Of a stretch of 64,000 bases of DNA, positions 47,697 through 57,449 are shown in pieces (position 1 is the stretch's first letter; every line of letters starts with the position of its first letter). This DNA is from Leptospira sp. WS39.C2 (GTDB lineage: Bacteria; Spirochaetota; Leptospiria; Leptospirales; Leptospiraceae): positions 248,001 to 312,000 of the forward strand of contig NZ_CP162142.1 of assembly GCF_040833965.1 (NCBI RefSeq), written 5' to 3'. The notes under the pieces are model-generated. The model saw nothing but the letters and a program-made list of their open reading frames with translations, had not been told where the DNA came from and ran no database searches. Both the position numbers and the translations under genes were made by a program.

Positions 47697-49589
47697 TCAT
47701 TCAAATAAGATTTTAGGTTTTGAATACAGATACCCTTGAACGATATGGCAGGAAGTTTTTTTTAATGGAATGATTTGTTCTTCTCTTTCAATCCCTTCTG
47801 CAATTGTTTTTAAACCAAGGGAATCGGCAAGATGGCAGATTGATTCCAATAACAAAAAATTACGATCTGAAGTTGCGATTTCATCTAAGAATGATTTGTC
47901 TATTTTTAATTCATCAAATTGGATTTTCTGCATATAATGAAGTGAAGAATATCCTTTTCCAAAATCATCTAAGGAAACTGAGATGCCAATTGATCGTAAA
48001 GATGACACAATTTTTTGTATAGTTTCGATCTCATCTATAAAAACATCTTCTGTGATTTCGAAAATGAGGATTTTGGGATCTATAAAATTTTCTTTTAAAT
48101 ACTCTATGATGTATTCATTAAAGTTTGGAAACAAAAAGAAGATAGGTGAGATATTGATCGATATTTTTATTTGATTTCCATAAGATTCCATTAATTTCGG
48201 AATTTGGCTTACAACTTTTTGGAATATATTTTTTCCAAATGGAACTATGAGATCAGATTTTGTAATGATGGGAATAAACTCTTCAGGTGAAATTTCACCA
48301 TACTCACTCACTCTCCATCGTGCGAGTGCTTCCAGTCCAACAACAGTTTGTGTTTTTATATTCACTTTTTCTTGGTAGGCAATTTTAAATTCATTATTCT
48401 CAATTGCTTTTTCAAGTTGGTTTTTTAACTTTTGTTCCCTTTCAATTTTTTTCTCCATTTCTTGTTCAAACCAAACAAGATGATTTTTTGATTCTTCTCT
48501 TGCTACATTCATAGCAATGGAAAGTTTCCTTATGACTTCATTTAAATCGTTTGCATCTTTGGGGAAATGAATTCCACTCACACGGTATTGGAGACGATGT
48601 CCGAGTCTATCGGGTGTTAATGTTTGGTTATTGTTAAAATCAAATTTTACGATAGCATCTTCAATTCTAGTTTTAGATGAATTCTCAATCCAAAAAATAA
48701 ATTCATCTCCACCTAAACTGGCAACGATAGTATTTGGTCTTTCAGAAGTGTATTGTTTTAAGATACTTCCAATAAGAGCTAAAATTTGATCTCCAAATCC
48801 AATTCCATGTAACGCGTTAATTACCTTAATCCCTTTGATATTGATGAGTAAAACAAAAGCTTCATTTTGTCCCAGGGAAATTCGATTCTTGATAGATTGC
48901 TCAAATAAATACCTATTTGGTAATTGAGTTAACGAATCGTAAAATGCTAACTTGTCGATGTGTTTTTTAGAGTTTAGTATTTTTGCTCTAGATTCTTTTA
49001 AATAAACTATATTTTTTATAAGTTTCGCTCGCAACCTTTGGATCAAAAATCCAGAGAGTATGGAAAAAATAATCAAACTTACAGATTTGAAATACCATTC
49101 TCGGGGGCTTTCGTTTCTGATTCCTAATTCAAGAGGAAACAATAAAATGGAAAGGTAAACACAGATCCCAAATATCGCTGGTATGATGGAAATTAAAATT
49201 GCTGAAATTAAACTTGGAAATGGAGGTAAAAAAACAAAAAAAGAGATAATGATAAAAGCAAGAGATATTTCACCTGTTCCAAGCAAACCACTCCTTAAAA
49301 AAGAAAGAACAGAGATGAAAATAGCAGTTCCAATCAAAGTTAAGATACGAATGAGTAATGGAACTTTGTTTTTTAAAACATATTCGAGTAAAAATAATAC
49401 AGAGATACCTAAATCAACAAAAAAGAAGATTACATCAATTTTACCTGTTTTCGTAAATAAAGGTGTAAGATGCAAACAAGCTGCTAGAAAAAAAAGTCCA
49501 GAAGCCGCAAACAAAAATCGTCTGAGCAAGGGACCTGTGTCCTTTCTGAATTTAAGCCAATAGACGTAATTTCGTTTGTCAGTGATCAT
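47697..49589 (-). CDS. Membrane GGDEF-EAL protein
   Basis: 630 residues. About six membrane segments fill residues 22-195, then a short coiled stretch leads to a GGDEF domain (SLGGDEF, about 292-296) and an EAL domain (EALARWR at about 420). GGDEF is intact, but the RxxD inhibitory site before it is missing (RPNT). The EAL motifs DDFGKGYSSL, KID and EGIE are present. It may make or break c-di-GMP in response to a membrane signal; which activity dominates is open. Confidence 0.9.
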   Translation of the reverse strand: MITDKRNYVYWLKFRKDTGPLLRRFLFAASGLFFLAACLHLTPLFTKTGKIDVIFFFVDLGISVLFLLEYVLKNKVPLLIRILTLIGTAIFISVLSFLRSGLLGTGEISLAFIIISFFVFLPPFPSLISAILISIIPAIFGICVYLSILLFPLELGIRNESPREWYFKSVSLIIFSILSGFLIQRLRAKLIKNIVYLKESRAKILNSKKHIDKLAFYDSLTQLPNRYLFEQSIKNRISLGQNEAFVLLINIKGIKVINALHGIGFGDQILALIGSILKQYTSERPNTIVASLGGDEFIFWIENSSKTRIEDAIVKFDFNNNQTLTPDRLGHRLQYRVSGIHFPKDANDLNEVIRKLSIAMNVAREESKNHLVWFEQEMEKKIEREQKLKNQLEKAIENNEFKIAYQEKVNIKTQTVVGLEALARWRVSEYGEISPEEFIPIITKSDLIVPFGKNIFQKVVSQIPKLMESYGNQIKISINISPIFFLFPNFNEYIIEYLKENFIDPKILIFEITEDVFIDEIETIQKIVSSLRSIGISVSLDDFGKGYSSLHYMQKIQFDELKIDKSFLDEIATSDRNFLLLESICHLADSLGLKTIAEGIEREEQIIPLKKTSCHIVQGYLYSKPKILFE

Positions 49590-49677
49590 TTGTCCTCTAC
49601 TTCCAAAATTTGTCTAAGGTCGGCATGTTTAAAAAAGTCTTTTCGAAACAAAACGTCAAGACTAAGTTATCCCCATT

Positions 49678-50187
49678 GTGTCCTCTCCTAATGAATTATC
49701 TCCCAAGTCACCGCAAGAATCAGCCGTAGAAACTCGACATGTCGTTCTTCCGAATGATGCCAATCATTACGGAACTGCGTTTGGTGGTGCTATTATGAGT
49801 TGGATTGACTTAATTGCAGTCATGGCTGCCCAAAGGCATTCCGGAAGAGAAGCGGTGACCGTCAGTATTGATCGAATCAATTTTATTACACCCATCCAAA
49901 TTGGAGACCATGTCAATTTAAAAGCGATGGTGAATTATGTAGGAACAACTTCCATGGAAGTGGGTGTGCAAGTGAATCGAGAAAATCCATACACGGGAGA
50001 GATGGTGAGAGCAACTACCGCCTATCTTTCGTTTGTTGCATTGGACGAAAACAAAAAACCAGCACAAGTTCCACCATTAAAATTGGAAACAGATTTAGAA
50101 AAACGGCGGTTTGCGGAAGGGAAAATGCGAATAGAAATGGCAAAAGAATTTTCTGCCAAAATTAAAGCGAGCCGAAGGATTCCTTAA
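49678..50187 (+). CDS. Hotdog-fold acyl-CoA thioesterase (YciA-like)
   Basis: 169 residues. The motif VVLPNDANHYGTAFGGAIMSWID is the YciA/BACH-type signature with the catalytic-asparagine/aspartate region, and INFITPIQIGDHVNLKAMVNYVG is the second strand. It hydrolyses acyl-CoA in the cytoplasm. The GTG at 49678 is the likely start, though no ribosome binding site is obvious. The 3' end overlaps the convergent DUF1330-like gene by four bases. Confidence 0.88.
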   Translation: MSSPNELSPKSPQESAVETRHVVLPNDANHYGTAFGGAIMSWIDLIAVMAAQRHSGREAVTVSIDRINFITPIQIGDHVNLKAMVNYVGTTSMEVGVQVNRENPYTGEMVRATTAYLSFVALDENKKPAQVPPLKLETDLEKRRFAEGKMRIEMAKEFSAKIKASRRIP

Positions 50188-50507
50188 GTCACATAACGTT
50201 CGTATTCTGCAATTTGAGTTGTACTTTCGACCGAAGGTAGAAAGTATTTCTCACGGATTTTTTTGTATTCTGGATCGGCAAAAAAACTAAGTTTTCTCTC
50301 TTTGGTTTTGAAATAGATCAGAAACACTCGATTGATCGGATGTTCTGATTCTGATTTTAAAGTTTCTGCAATTTTAAAATCATAACGAAATCCACCTTCA
50401 TATTGTTCCAAAAGTCCTTTCATTGCGTTTCGGTATTCTGTATATAATCCTTCATCTTTAATTTCTAGTCCTACAATTGTTTCAAACGATAATAATTCTT
50501 TTTGCAT
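50184..50507 (-). CDS. Small DUF1330-like protein
   Basis: 107 residues, dimeric alpha/beta-barrel type look: VGLEIKDEGLYTEYRNAMKGLLEQYEGGFRYDF matches the DUF1330 start, and FLIYFKTKERKLSFFADPEYKKIREKY the end. Cytoplasmic, function unknown. The gene follows the methyltransferase after a 24-base gap on the same strand. Confidence 0.65.
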   Translation of the reverse strand: MQKELLSFETIVGLEIKDEGLYTEYRNAMKGLLEQYEGGFRYDFKIAETLKSESEHPINRVFLIYFKTKERKLSFFADPEYKKIREKYFLPSVESTTQIAEYERYVT

Positions 50508-50531
50508 CAGGTTTTTCTCACATATTTTAAG

Positions 50532-51146
50532 CTAAATTTTCTTTTTAAACCGACCAAAAACAAAATTTTGGACTGTACCAAAAGGTGTAAGGTGGTCTTC
50601 TCTTTGGAATTCAATGGGCTCAAATTCAGGGGAAAAGGTTTCGGCTAAAGTTTCTTCGGTGTATTGTTTGATTTCAAGCCCACTACATTTTTTTGGGCCT
50701 CGATCACTAAATGTTCCTAAGATAAACTGGCCATCATCACTTAAGGCATTGATCATATTTAATTTATACTTAGAAATAGTATCAGGTTCTGTTAAAAAAT
50801 GAAAGACTGCTCTGTCATGCCAAATATCGTATTTGGTACTGGATTGGAATTGAGTGATGTCTATCACAATCCACTCAATACTTTTCCCAATTTCACCTAG
50901 TCTCTGTTTGCATCGATTTAATGCGTTTTGGCTAATGTCTAAAACAGATAGATTTTGGTAACCAAGCTCTAAAAGATGATCCAGTAAATTGGATTCTCCA
51001 CCACCGACATCAATGATCTTTGCTGAAGTTGGTAAATTTGTATTATTGATCAATTGTAAGGAGAGCTTTGGAATCTCCTGAGTCCAACTCACTTCATTTG
51101 GTTGTTTTTCAGTGTAAATTGTTTCCCAATGTCTTTGATTATCCAT
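50532..51146 (-). CDS. Class I SAM-dependent methyltransferase
   Basis: 204 residues. Motif I is AKIIDVGGGESNLLDHLL (about 40-57), followed by the acidic residue in LSVLDIS and a hydrophobic strand YDIWHDRAVFHFL. It transfers a methyl group to an unknown small molecule or protein. Its start overlaps the MFS stop by eight bases. Confidence 0.85.
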   Translation of the reverse strand: MDNQRHWETIYTEKQPNEVSWTQEIPKLSLQLINNTNLPTSAKIIDVGGGESNLLDHLLELGYQNLSVLDISQNALNRCKQRLGEIGKSIEWIVIDITQFQSSTKYDIWHDRAVFHFLTEPDTISKYKLNMINALSDDGQFILGTFSDRGPKKCSGLEIKQYTEETLAETFSPEFEPIEFQREDHLTPFGTVQNFVFGRFKKKI

Positions 51147-52359
51147 GGTGTCCTGTTCGCCTTTTGGTTTGGATGTAATAAAGAGTTACGATAGAAACAA
51201 ATACCAAAAAAGGTATGCTCACTAAATTTAAAGACAACCATCCTATTTTGTGTTCTAAATATCCTGCACTGTAAGTAGATAAAATGGCAAAAGAATAAAC
51301 GATCGTATCATTGATTGCTTGGATTGTGTTTTTTTCTGAAGGATGGTATTGTTCTACGAGTAAGTTTGTTCCACCTACATACATAAAATTCCAACCTATA
51401 CCAAGTAGGATGAGTGCTAGTGCAAATGGCAAAAATTCTGTTCCCTGTAATGCTGACACACATTCAAGTCCCATGACTACGACACCTAACATAATTAAGT
51501 AAGGTGCTGTCATTTTGCGAACTAAAAATCCTGAAAAAAAGGATGGGATGTACATTCCAAGAACATGCCATTGTAAAACAAGAGTTGATGCATGCATTTC
51601 ATGTCCATGAGTTTTCATTGCAACAGGAACTGCTGTCATAAGCATTGCCATTAGTCCAAAACTAGAAGCTGTAGAAAGGATGGAGACCCATAACCCCAAG
51701 TTTTTAATATGAAAGGAAATAGGACGTACGAGTTCTCTCGGTGTAGGTTCTGTGGTTGATGTTTCATCCACTTTATATCGTTTGTTTGGTGAAGGTAAAA
51801 ATGAAATCAACACAAACTGAATCGAAAGAGAACCAATTAGAATCAAATAACATCCTAAAAACAAAGAATTTGGTAGGAGTTCTTTCCCTTGTAATCCAGC
51901 AAGTGGGCCGAGGTAAGCAGCGGGGATTCCTGCGATTAAAATCCAAGATAAAGCACTTGCCCGATCATGGGTTGGAACAGATTCCATTGCCACAAAGCGA
52001 AGGTATTGGATGAAGGATTGGTGGAGACCAAATAACAAGTGTGCTATGGAAAATAATATAAAACTTTTTTCCCAAATGGAATAAGTAGCGAGTATTGCCC
52101 CAAAAATCCCAATAATAGTACCGAGTAATAAGCCATATTTACTACCCTGCCATTTCATAAATCTAGAAGCGGGGACAAGGCCAATTAAAGTTCCCAAAAT
52201 CACAAATGAAACTGGAAGAGAAGCAGATTCAGGGGAAGGGGCAATGGTTTGTCCCGCAAGAGCTGAGACTGCCATGATCATCACGGTACCAATTTGGAAT
52301 ACAGTTTGTGTGATAGAAAAAATCCCGAGTACTTTGACTTTGTTTAAAAATGCAATCAT
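51139..52359 (-). CDS. MFS transporter
   Basis: 406 residues with about 12 membrane segments and a central cytoplasmic loop (about 195-215). Family residues include GSKYGLLLGTIIG near TM2-3 and the second-half repeat MLGVVVMGLECVSA. Substrate unknown. Overlaps the methyltransferase gene, so export of a methylated product or related pairing is possible. Confidence 0.82.
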   Translation of the reverse strand: MIAFLNKVKVLGIFSITQTVFQIGTVMIMAVSALAGQTIAPSPESASLPVSFVILGTLIGLVPASRFMKWQGSKYGLLLGTIIGIFGAILATYSIWEKSFILFSIAHLLFGLHQSFIQYLRFVAMESVPTHDRASALSWILIAGIPAAYLGPLAGLQGKELLPNSLFLGCYLILIGSLSIQFVLISFLPSPNKRYKVDETSTTEPTPRELVRPISFHIKNLGLWVSILSTASSFGLMAMLMTAVPVAMKTHGHEMHASTLVLQWHVLGMYIPSFFSGFLVRKMTAPYLIMLGVVVMGLECVSALQGTEFLPFALALILLGIGWNFMYVGGTNLLVEQYHPSEKNTIQAINDTIVYSFAILSTYSAGYLEHKIGWLSLNLVSIPFLVFVSIVTLYYIQTKRRTGHHG

Positions 52360-52416
52360 TTGAAGATAAATTTAAAATTTGTGAACCATACTGATTGATC
52401 CAGTCAATTTCAAAAT

Positions 52417-52989
52417 TCAGATCCCAAGTTTTGTTAAAATTTCTTTTGCTTGTTTTACAAAATGCACTTCTTCCTCTTTTTTGAAGGGAACAAAAATATT
52501 TTGTGCAAATCGTACGGATAGATGGGCGTACTCAATGCAACCTGCAACTGTTAATTCTGGTTTTGCTTTTCCTGGAAAAATCTTAATATCGGATCCATCT
52601 GGAACAACCAAAGATCTGGGTGGTATTTTTTTTCCACCGCGAACCATACACCCGGCCGCAATTTGAGAACCATCCCCAATTTCTGCATTGTCCAAAACGA
52701 TAGAACCAATTCCAATAAGCACAGCCCTCCCAATTTTACATCCATGGATCATCACATTATGGCCAACTAATGTCCATTCGCCGATAGAGATTGGGTTTGT
52801 GGAATCTGTATGTAAAGTTGAATTGTCTTGGATATTCACATAATCCCCAAGTTTGATTTGGTTCATGTCAGCACGGACAACGGCACCAGGCCAAATGGAG
52901 ACTGAGGTTCCATATTCAACCATCCCAAATGCTGTGGCGTTCGGATGTATGAAAGGTTTTGAAAAATGAGGAATTTCAGTGTAGGACAT
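52417..52989 (-). CDS. Gamma-carbonic-anhydrase-like hexapeptide-repeat protein
   Basis: 190 residues of left-handed beta-helix repeats. The three zinc-ligand histidines are likely those in STLHTDS, LVGHNVM and IHGCKIG. Stretches such as VSIWPGAVVRADMNQIKLGDYVNIQDNS fit the family. It may be a carbonic anhydrase or an assembly factor. Nine bases separate it from the upstream 7TM-SpoIIE gene. Confidence 0.85.
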   Translation of the reverse strand: MSYTEIPHFSKPFIHPNATAFGMVEYGTSVSIWPGAVVRADMNQIKLGDYVNIQDNSTLHTDSTNPISIGEWTLVGHNVMIHGCKIGRAVLIGIGSIVLDNAEIGDGSQIAAGCMVRGGKKIPPRSLVVPDGSDIKIFPGKAKPELTVAGCIEYAHLSVRFAQNIFVPFKKEEEVHFVKQAKEILTKLGI

Positions 52990-52998
52990 GGATCAAAG

Positions 52999-54960
52999 TC
53001 AACCGAGACTTTGAATTTCGCAACCGATAAATGTAATGTCGTCTTGTTTTGCTTGTCCATCAGTGAACAAAGATAGTTCACTTAACACTTTTGCCATTGT
53101 ATGGTCTAAACTCAGTTTTAAGTTATCTTTTAAAATTTCATACAATCGATCTTCACCAAAGAGTTCTTTTTCTTCATTGAATTGTTCGAAGATTCCATCG
53201 GTGAATAAAAAGATTCGATCACCTTCTTCGATTTGGTGTTCAATCAGTCTATATTGCGTGTGGTCCATTAAGCCAATGATTTTACCAGTTCTAGGTAAAA
53301 GTTTAATGTCATAAATTCTTTGGTGGATTTGGTCCGGGTGGCCTGCTGATGCATAAAACAACTGTTTGTTTTTTAAATCAATATCACAAACAGAACAAGT
53401 GAAAATTGTTTGGATATTGCTGTATTTATTGATAAAAATTTGGTTCATATGAAACACCAAATCATCTGGATGATCGTAAATCATTTTGAGTGATTCATAC
53501 TCAGCTTTGATTGCCATTGTGATGAGTGCGGCTTGGATTCCATGACCTGTGGCATCAGCTACAAAAATGCGATAATAATCGGCTTTCACTTGGGTGAGGT
53601 CGTAAAAATCGCCACCCACTTCCGACATTGATTGGTAATAAGAATGAAAATGGATTCTTGGATCACTTGTTTTAATATCTGAGAATAATGTTTTTTGGAT
53701 TTTTTTGGCTACGTTCAAATCCTTTTTGATAAGATTCAATGATTCATCTAAGGTTTTGGTTCGTTCTCTCACTTTTTCTTCTAAAGTGACTAGAGCTTCT
53801 GCTTGGGTATTTGCTTTTTCTTCTTTTAGCTCATTGATTTTGTTAGCGAGTGCCAGAGATAAAATCCCTGCTTCTAATGTGGATCCGATTTGGTTTCCGT
53901 AAATGGTGAATACATTTATTGGAAGGATTCCATTTTGCATCAATGTATACATTAATATTCCGAATAATAAGGTACTCCATCCAAATAAAAACAAACGTGC
54001 TTGTTTGTTTCCACTGCTATAATTTACAAGTGCAACAACTAATACCGATACTACAAATAATTGAGCGATAAAATTACCAATACGAACGGCGATATCAATT
54101 GGCAAATAAGCATAAGGTATTAAAATATAAAACAATACAATGAATTTTAAGGATTGGATCAGTCTGTGTGACCAAGGATTAAAATCACGTAAATTCAAAG
54201 TTTGTTGGGCAAATGTCCAACCTGTGATGGCAGAACACGTCACAATGATACTACCAATACGGTTATGAATTTCTGGATGGTCCAATGTAAAAATTTGATT
54301 CAAAATTCCATTCAGATACATCTGCAGTAACAAATTGCAAAAAATGGAAATTGAATAAGTGATGTAAGCTTTTTCTTTTAAAATAAAGTATATGAATAAA
54401 TTGTAAATCACCATGATAAAGATGGTGCCATAAAAAAAACCAAGTATTGTATTTTCTAAATTTTCCTTTAGATAAAATGTTTCTTTGGAATAAAATCGAA
54501 TTAGATAACTGATATTTGATGATGATTTAGTTTCTAAAATAAGTGTTTTTGTTTCACCGGCAGGCCAACTGAGTTCAAAGGCAATAGATTTTGAAAATGC
54601 ATCCCAATGTGAATGCGCAATGAAATCGCCACCTTCTTTGATGGGTTCTGGATTTCCTTCTTCATACACTCGAATAAAGTCTAAATGAGGATTTCCTAAA
54701 TCTAAAATGAGTTTATTAACGGAAGTTTGGTTGGTTGCTTTAATTTTTAAATAAACATGATCCGTCTGGAAACCCAAACTCAAATTGTTTTTAAAAATTG
54801 GAGTCCATCTAAGTTTTTGAAGGTTAATTTCATTACCAGAATGGATTACGTAATCGATTTTCTGAGGGACAAAACTTTCATCACTGATGGACTTTTGGAT
54901 CTCCCAACGGGAACAGGAAAACAGAGTTCCCGAAAGAATGATCAAAAAGATTATACGCAT
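52999..54960 (-). CDS. Lipoprotein-like 7TM-DISM receptor fused to SpoIIE/PP2C phosphatase
   Basis: 653 residues. A signal peptide ending in LFSC is followed by a 7TMR-DISMED2-like beta domain (about 40-165), seven membrane segments (about 175-370), a coiled coil with the ERTKTLDESLN start and a SpoIIE/RsbU-type phosphatase (about 420-650). The phosphatase motifs VGGDFYD, VADATGHGIQAAL and FLFTDGIFEQ carry the metal aspartates. Such proteins sense ligands and dephosphorylate an anti-sigma antagonist. The lipid anchor together with seven TMs is odd. Confidence 0.85.
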   Translation of the reverse strand: MRIIFLIILSGTLFSCSRWEIQKSISDESFVPQKIDYVIHSGNEINLQKLRWTPIFKNNLSLGFQTDHVYLKIKATNQTSVNKLILDLGNPHLDFIRVYEEGNPEPIKEGGDFIAHSHWDAFSKSIAFELSWPAGETKTLILETKSSSNISYLIRFYSKETFYLKENLENTILGFFYGTIFIMVIYNLFIYFILKEKAYITYSISIFCNLLLQMYLNGILNQIFTLDHPEIHNRIGSIIVTCSAITGWTFAQQTLNLRDFNPWSHRLIQSLKFIVLFYILIPYAYLPIDIAVRIGNFIAQLFVVSVLVVALVNYSSGNKQARLFLFGWSTLLFGILMYTLMQNGILPINVFTIYGNQIGSTLEAGILSLALANKINELKEEKANTQAEALVTLEEKVRERTKTLDESLNLIKKDLNVAKKIQKTLFSDIKTSDPRIHFHSYYQSMSEVGGDFYDLTQVKADYYRIFVADATGHGIQAALITMAIKAEYESLKMIYDHPDDLVFHMNQIFINKYSNIQTIFTCSVCDIDLKNKQLFYASAGHPDQIHQRIYDIKLLPRTGKIIGLMDHTQYRLIEHQIEEGDRIFLFTDGIFEQFNEEKELFGEDRLYEILKDNLKLSLDHTMAKVLSELSLFTDGQAKQDDITFIGCEIQSLG

Positions 54961-54975
54961 AAACTCGGACGATTT

Positions 54976-54991
54976 CCCAATAAAAATTGGG
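54976..54991. terminator. Hairpin between pheT and the SpoIIE gene
   Basis: CCCAAT (54976-54981) pairs with ATTGGG (54986-54991) over AAAA, 16 bases after the pheT stop on the minus strand. Possibly a weak terminator. Confidence 0.35.
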
Positions 54992-55007
54992 ATTTGTCAA
55001 AGCAAAT

Positions 55008-57407
55008 TTATCGCAAAGTATAACCGTTGTCTTTTGCTGTGTTGACTAAACTGTCTGAGAGTTCCTTAAATCGTTCTTGGGTAAAGGTTTTATCATAGGA
55101 CATAAGCCGAAAACGGTAAGTAACCGATTTTTTCCCTTCCCCAACAGATTCCCCTTGGAATATGGTTTGGACAAAAACTGATTCCAATTCAGGAATCTTT
55201 AACGTTTGTACTAAGTTTGCAAAAGATTCAGTTGGATCAGTTTCATTCAATAATAGCGAGAGGTCCAGTTGGCCTTGTGGGAAATGAGATGGAGGATTAA
55301 AATGTGAATTCCTTCCATGTGTTTCCCAAATTTCGGCCAATACTTCCATATTAATTTTGGATAAAATGACCCTACGTTTGATATCATATAAGTCTGCAAA
55401 TCGTGTATGTAGGATTCCAAGTTCGACAACTTCTTTCCCATCATAATTGAGTACTAAACTTGCGTTAGGGTGAAAATGGTTAACTGATTCTTTTTTCCAT
55501 TCGAAGTTCGGTAAGTTAAGATACAGAAATAATTCAGAAATTGTTTCTCTTACAATTAGGAATTCTTGTTCGATGGAATTAAGGTCTGTTGGTTTGTGTT
55601 TGGATAAAGAAACCATTGCTAACCAACGTTTTTCATCGGCTAACTCAGGACCTTTCCCAATTTTATGATAGGTTCTACCTAATTCAAAGAGATTTACAGT
55701 TTCAAATCGATCTTGGTTTAACTTTGTTTGTTTGATAAGACCTGGGTACAAACTATTCCGAAGGAAGGAATGGTCTTCTGGCATTTCATTTGCAATTTTT
55801 AAAGAAGTGGATTCAAATTTTGATTCTAGTTTTGCATCCACAGGTGATGCAAAGGAATAATTGTACACTTCATTAAAACCAACTTCTAATGCTAAGAATT
55901 GTTTTACTTTACGCTCTAATTCACGGAGTGGGTTTCGAATCGGAGTTTCCACTGCCATGGATAGAGCTTCTGTTCGAATGGAGGCATACCCAATTGTCCT
56001 TCCAATTTCTTCTACCAAATCTTCAGGGATGGTTACATCATAGTTTTGTCTATATTTCGGTACAACAACGGAAAGTAATTCCTCTTTGATTGTGACGACA
56101 AAACCTAAACGATGTAAGATATCTGTGACTTCAGGTAATGTGATTTTTTTACCTAATTTATGACGGAGAAATTGTAAATTTGTTTCGATTGTAACTGTTT
56201 TTGATTCGGTATGGTTGAATCCTTGTGGAGTAAATACTTTTAGATTTGGATTGCCGTTTTCTATTAGCAATTGAACAGCACGTTTAATGACCGGTAAACA
56301 AGTGTAAGAATCCAATCCTTTTTCATATCGGACAGCAGACTCAGTTCGTATATTCGTTTTACGAATTGTAAATCGGACATCTTCTCTTTTGAAGACTGCT
56401 GATTCCATCACAATGTTTTTTGTTGTATCAGTGACCGCTGAGTCTTTTCCACCCATTACTCCAGCTAAAGCAACAGGAGTATTTCCATTTTGGATGAGTA
56501 GGATATTTTCCTGTAATGTCGGTGATGTATCATCAAGTAGTGCTAATGAATCACCTGATTTTGATTTGGATACTGTAAAAGACGTCGCTTGTAATTTGGA
56601 ACGATCAAAAAAATGTGTTGGTTGTCCAAGTTCTAACAAAAGATAGTTGGAAACATCCACTACGTTATTGATCGAACGAATTCCACATTTTTCAAGTCGT
56701 GATTTGATTTTGGGAATTGAAGAAGTGATGTTTACATTTTGAATAGAACAAACATAATATGCATGAGCATGTTCTGATTTCTCTACTGTTAATCCTTCGT
56801 TTCCAGATTCCCATTTGGTATCTGCTTGTAGAGGAAAGGAATTTAATGGGATTTGTAATTGGCTTGCAAGCTCTCTAGCAAATCCGAAATGACTCCATAA
56901 ATCAGGTCTATGTGTAATGGATTTGTTGTCAATGGTGAGAATGGTATCTTCCCATAGAAAAAATTTGCGAACAGAGATACCGAGAGATGTATCCTTTGGA
57001 AAGATGAGAACACCCGTTGATTCCAAGGCCATTCCCAATTCTTTTTCAGAGCAATACATCCCTTGGGAACGAACGCCTCTTAGTTCCGAATCTAAAATTT
57101 CTTTTCCATCCAATTTGGTTCCAGGAAGTGCCAAAGGTACGATATCCCCAACGTTTACATTCGTGGCTGCTGTGACAATTTGGTAGTCATTTGTCCCGTC
57201 AGTGGCGATAGTAGTTTGCAATTTCTCGGCATTGGGGTGTTTTTCTAATGATTTGATTTTGACAGTAATCACCGATGTTAGGTGGGATTTAAAATCTTCC
57301 ACATCATCAATTTCACATATCGATGTATTAATTTTTTCCAGTACCTTTTCGAACGGAACCTGGGAGAGAGGGGTAAATTCGTTTAACCAATCAACTGAAA
57401 GTTTCAA
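55008..57407 (-). CDS. pheT: Phenylalanyl-tRNA synthetase beta subunit
   Basis: 799 residues, normal size. The tRNA-binding OB domain (about 40-150, with VTAATNVNVGDIVPLALPG), the B3/B4 editing region, the B5 domain and a C-terminal anticodon-binding FDX-ACB domain (from about 705, ending SYDKTFTQERFKELSDSLVNTAKDNGY) are recognisable. It forms a heterotetramer with PheS. The TTG at 57407 has AAGGA seven bases upstream. pheS, usually the preceding gene, is not in the window. Confidence 0.96.
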   Translation of the reverse strand: MKLSVDWLNEFTPLSQVPFEKVLEKINTSICEIDDVEDFKSHLTSVITVKIKSLEKHPNAEKLQTTIATDGTNDYQIVTAATNVNVGDIVPLALPGTKLDGKEILDSELRGVRSQGMYCSEKELGMALESTGVLIFPKDTSLGISVRKFFLWEDTILTIDNKSITHRPDLWSHFGFARELASQLQIPLNSFPLQADTKWESGNEGLTVEKSEHAHAYYVCSIQNVNITSSIPKIKSRLEKCGIRSINNVVDVSNYLLLELGQPTHFFDRSKLQATSFTVSKSKSGDSLALLDDTSPTLQENILLIQNGNTPVALAGVMGGKDSAVTDTTKNIVMESAVFKREDVRFTIRKTNIRTESAVRYEKGLDSYTCLPVIKRAVQLLIENGNPNLKVFTPQGFNHTESKTVTIETNLQFLRHKLGKKITLPEVTDILHRLGFVVTIKEELLSVVVPKYRQNYDVTIPEDLVEEIGRTIGYASIRTEALSMAVETPIRNPLRELERKVKQFLALEVGFNEVYNYSFASPVDAKLESKFESTSLKIANEMPEDHSFLRNSLYPGLIKQTKLNQDRFETVNLFELGRTYHKIGKGPELADEKRWLAMVSLSKHKPTDLNSIEQEFLIVRETISELFLYLNLPNFEWKKESVNHFHPNASLVLNYDGKEVVELGILHTRFADLYDIKRRVILSKINMEVLAEIWETHGRNSHFNPPSHFPQGQLDLSLLLNETDPTESFANLVQTLKIPELESVFVQTIFQGESVGEGKKSVTYRFRLMSYDKTFTQERFKELSDSLVNTAKDNGYTLR

Positions 57408-57449
57408 GAGAAATCCTTATTTGATAAAAACGGCGAGAAAGCGAACGGG

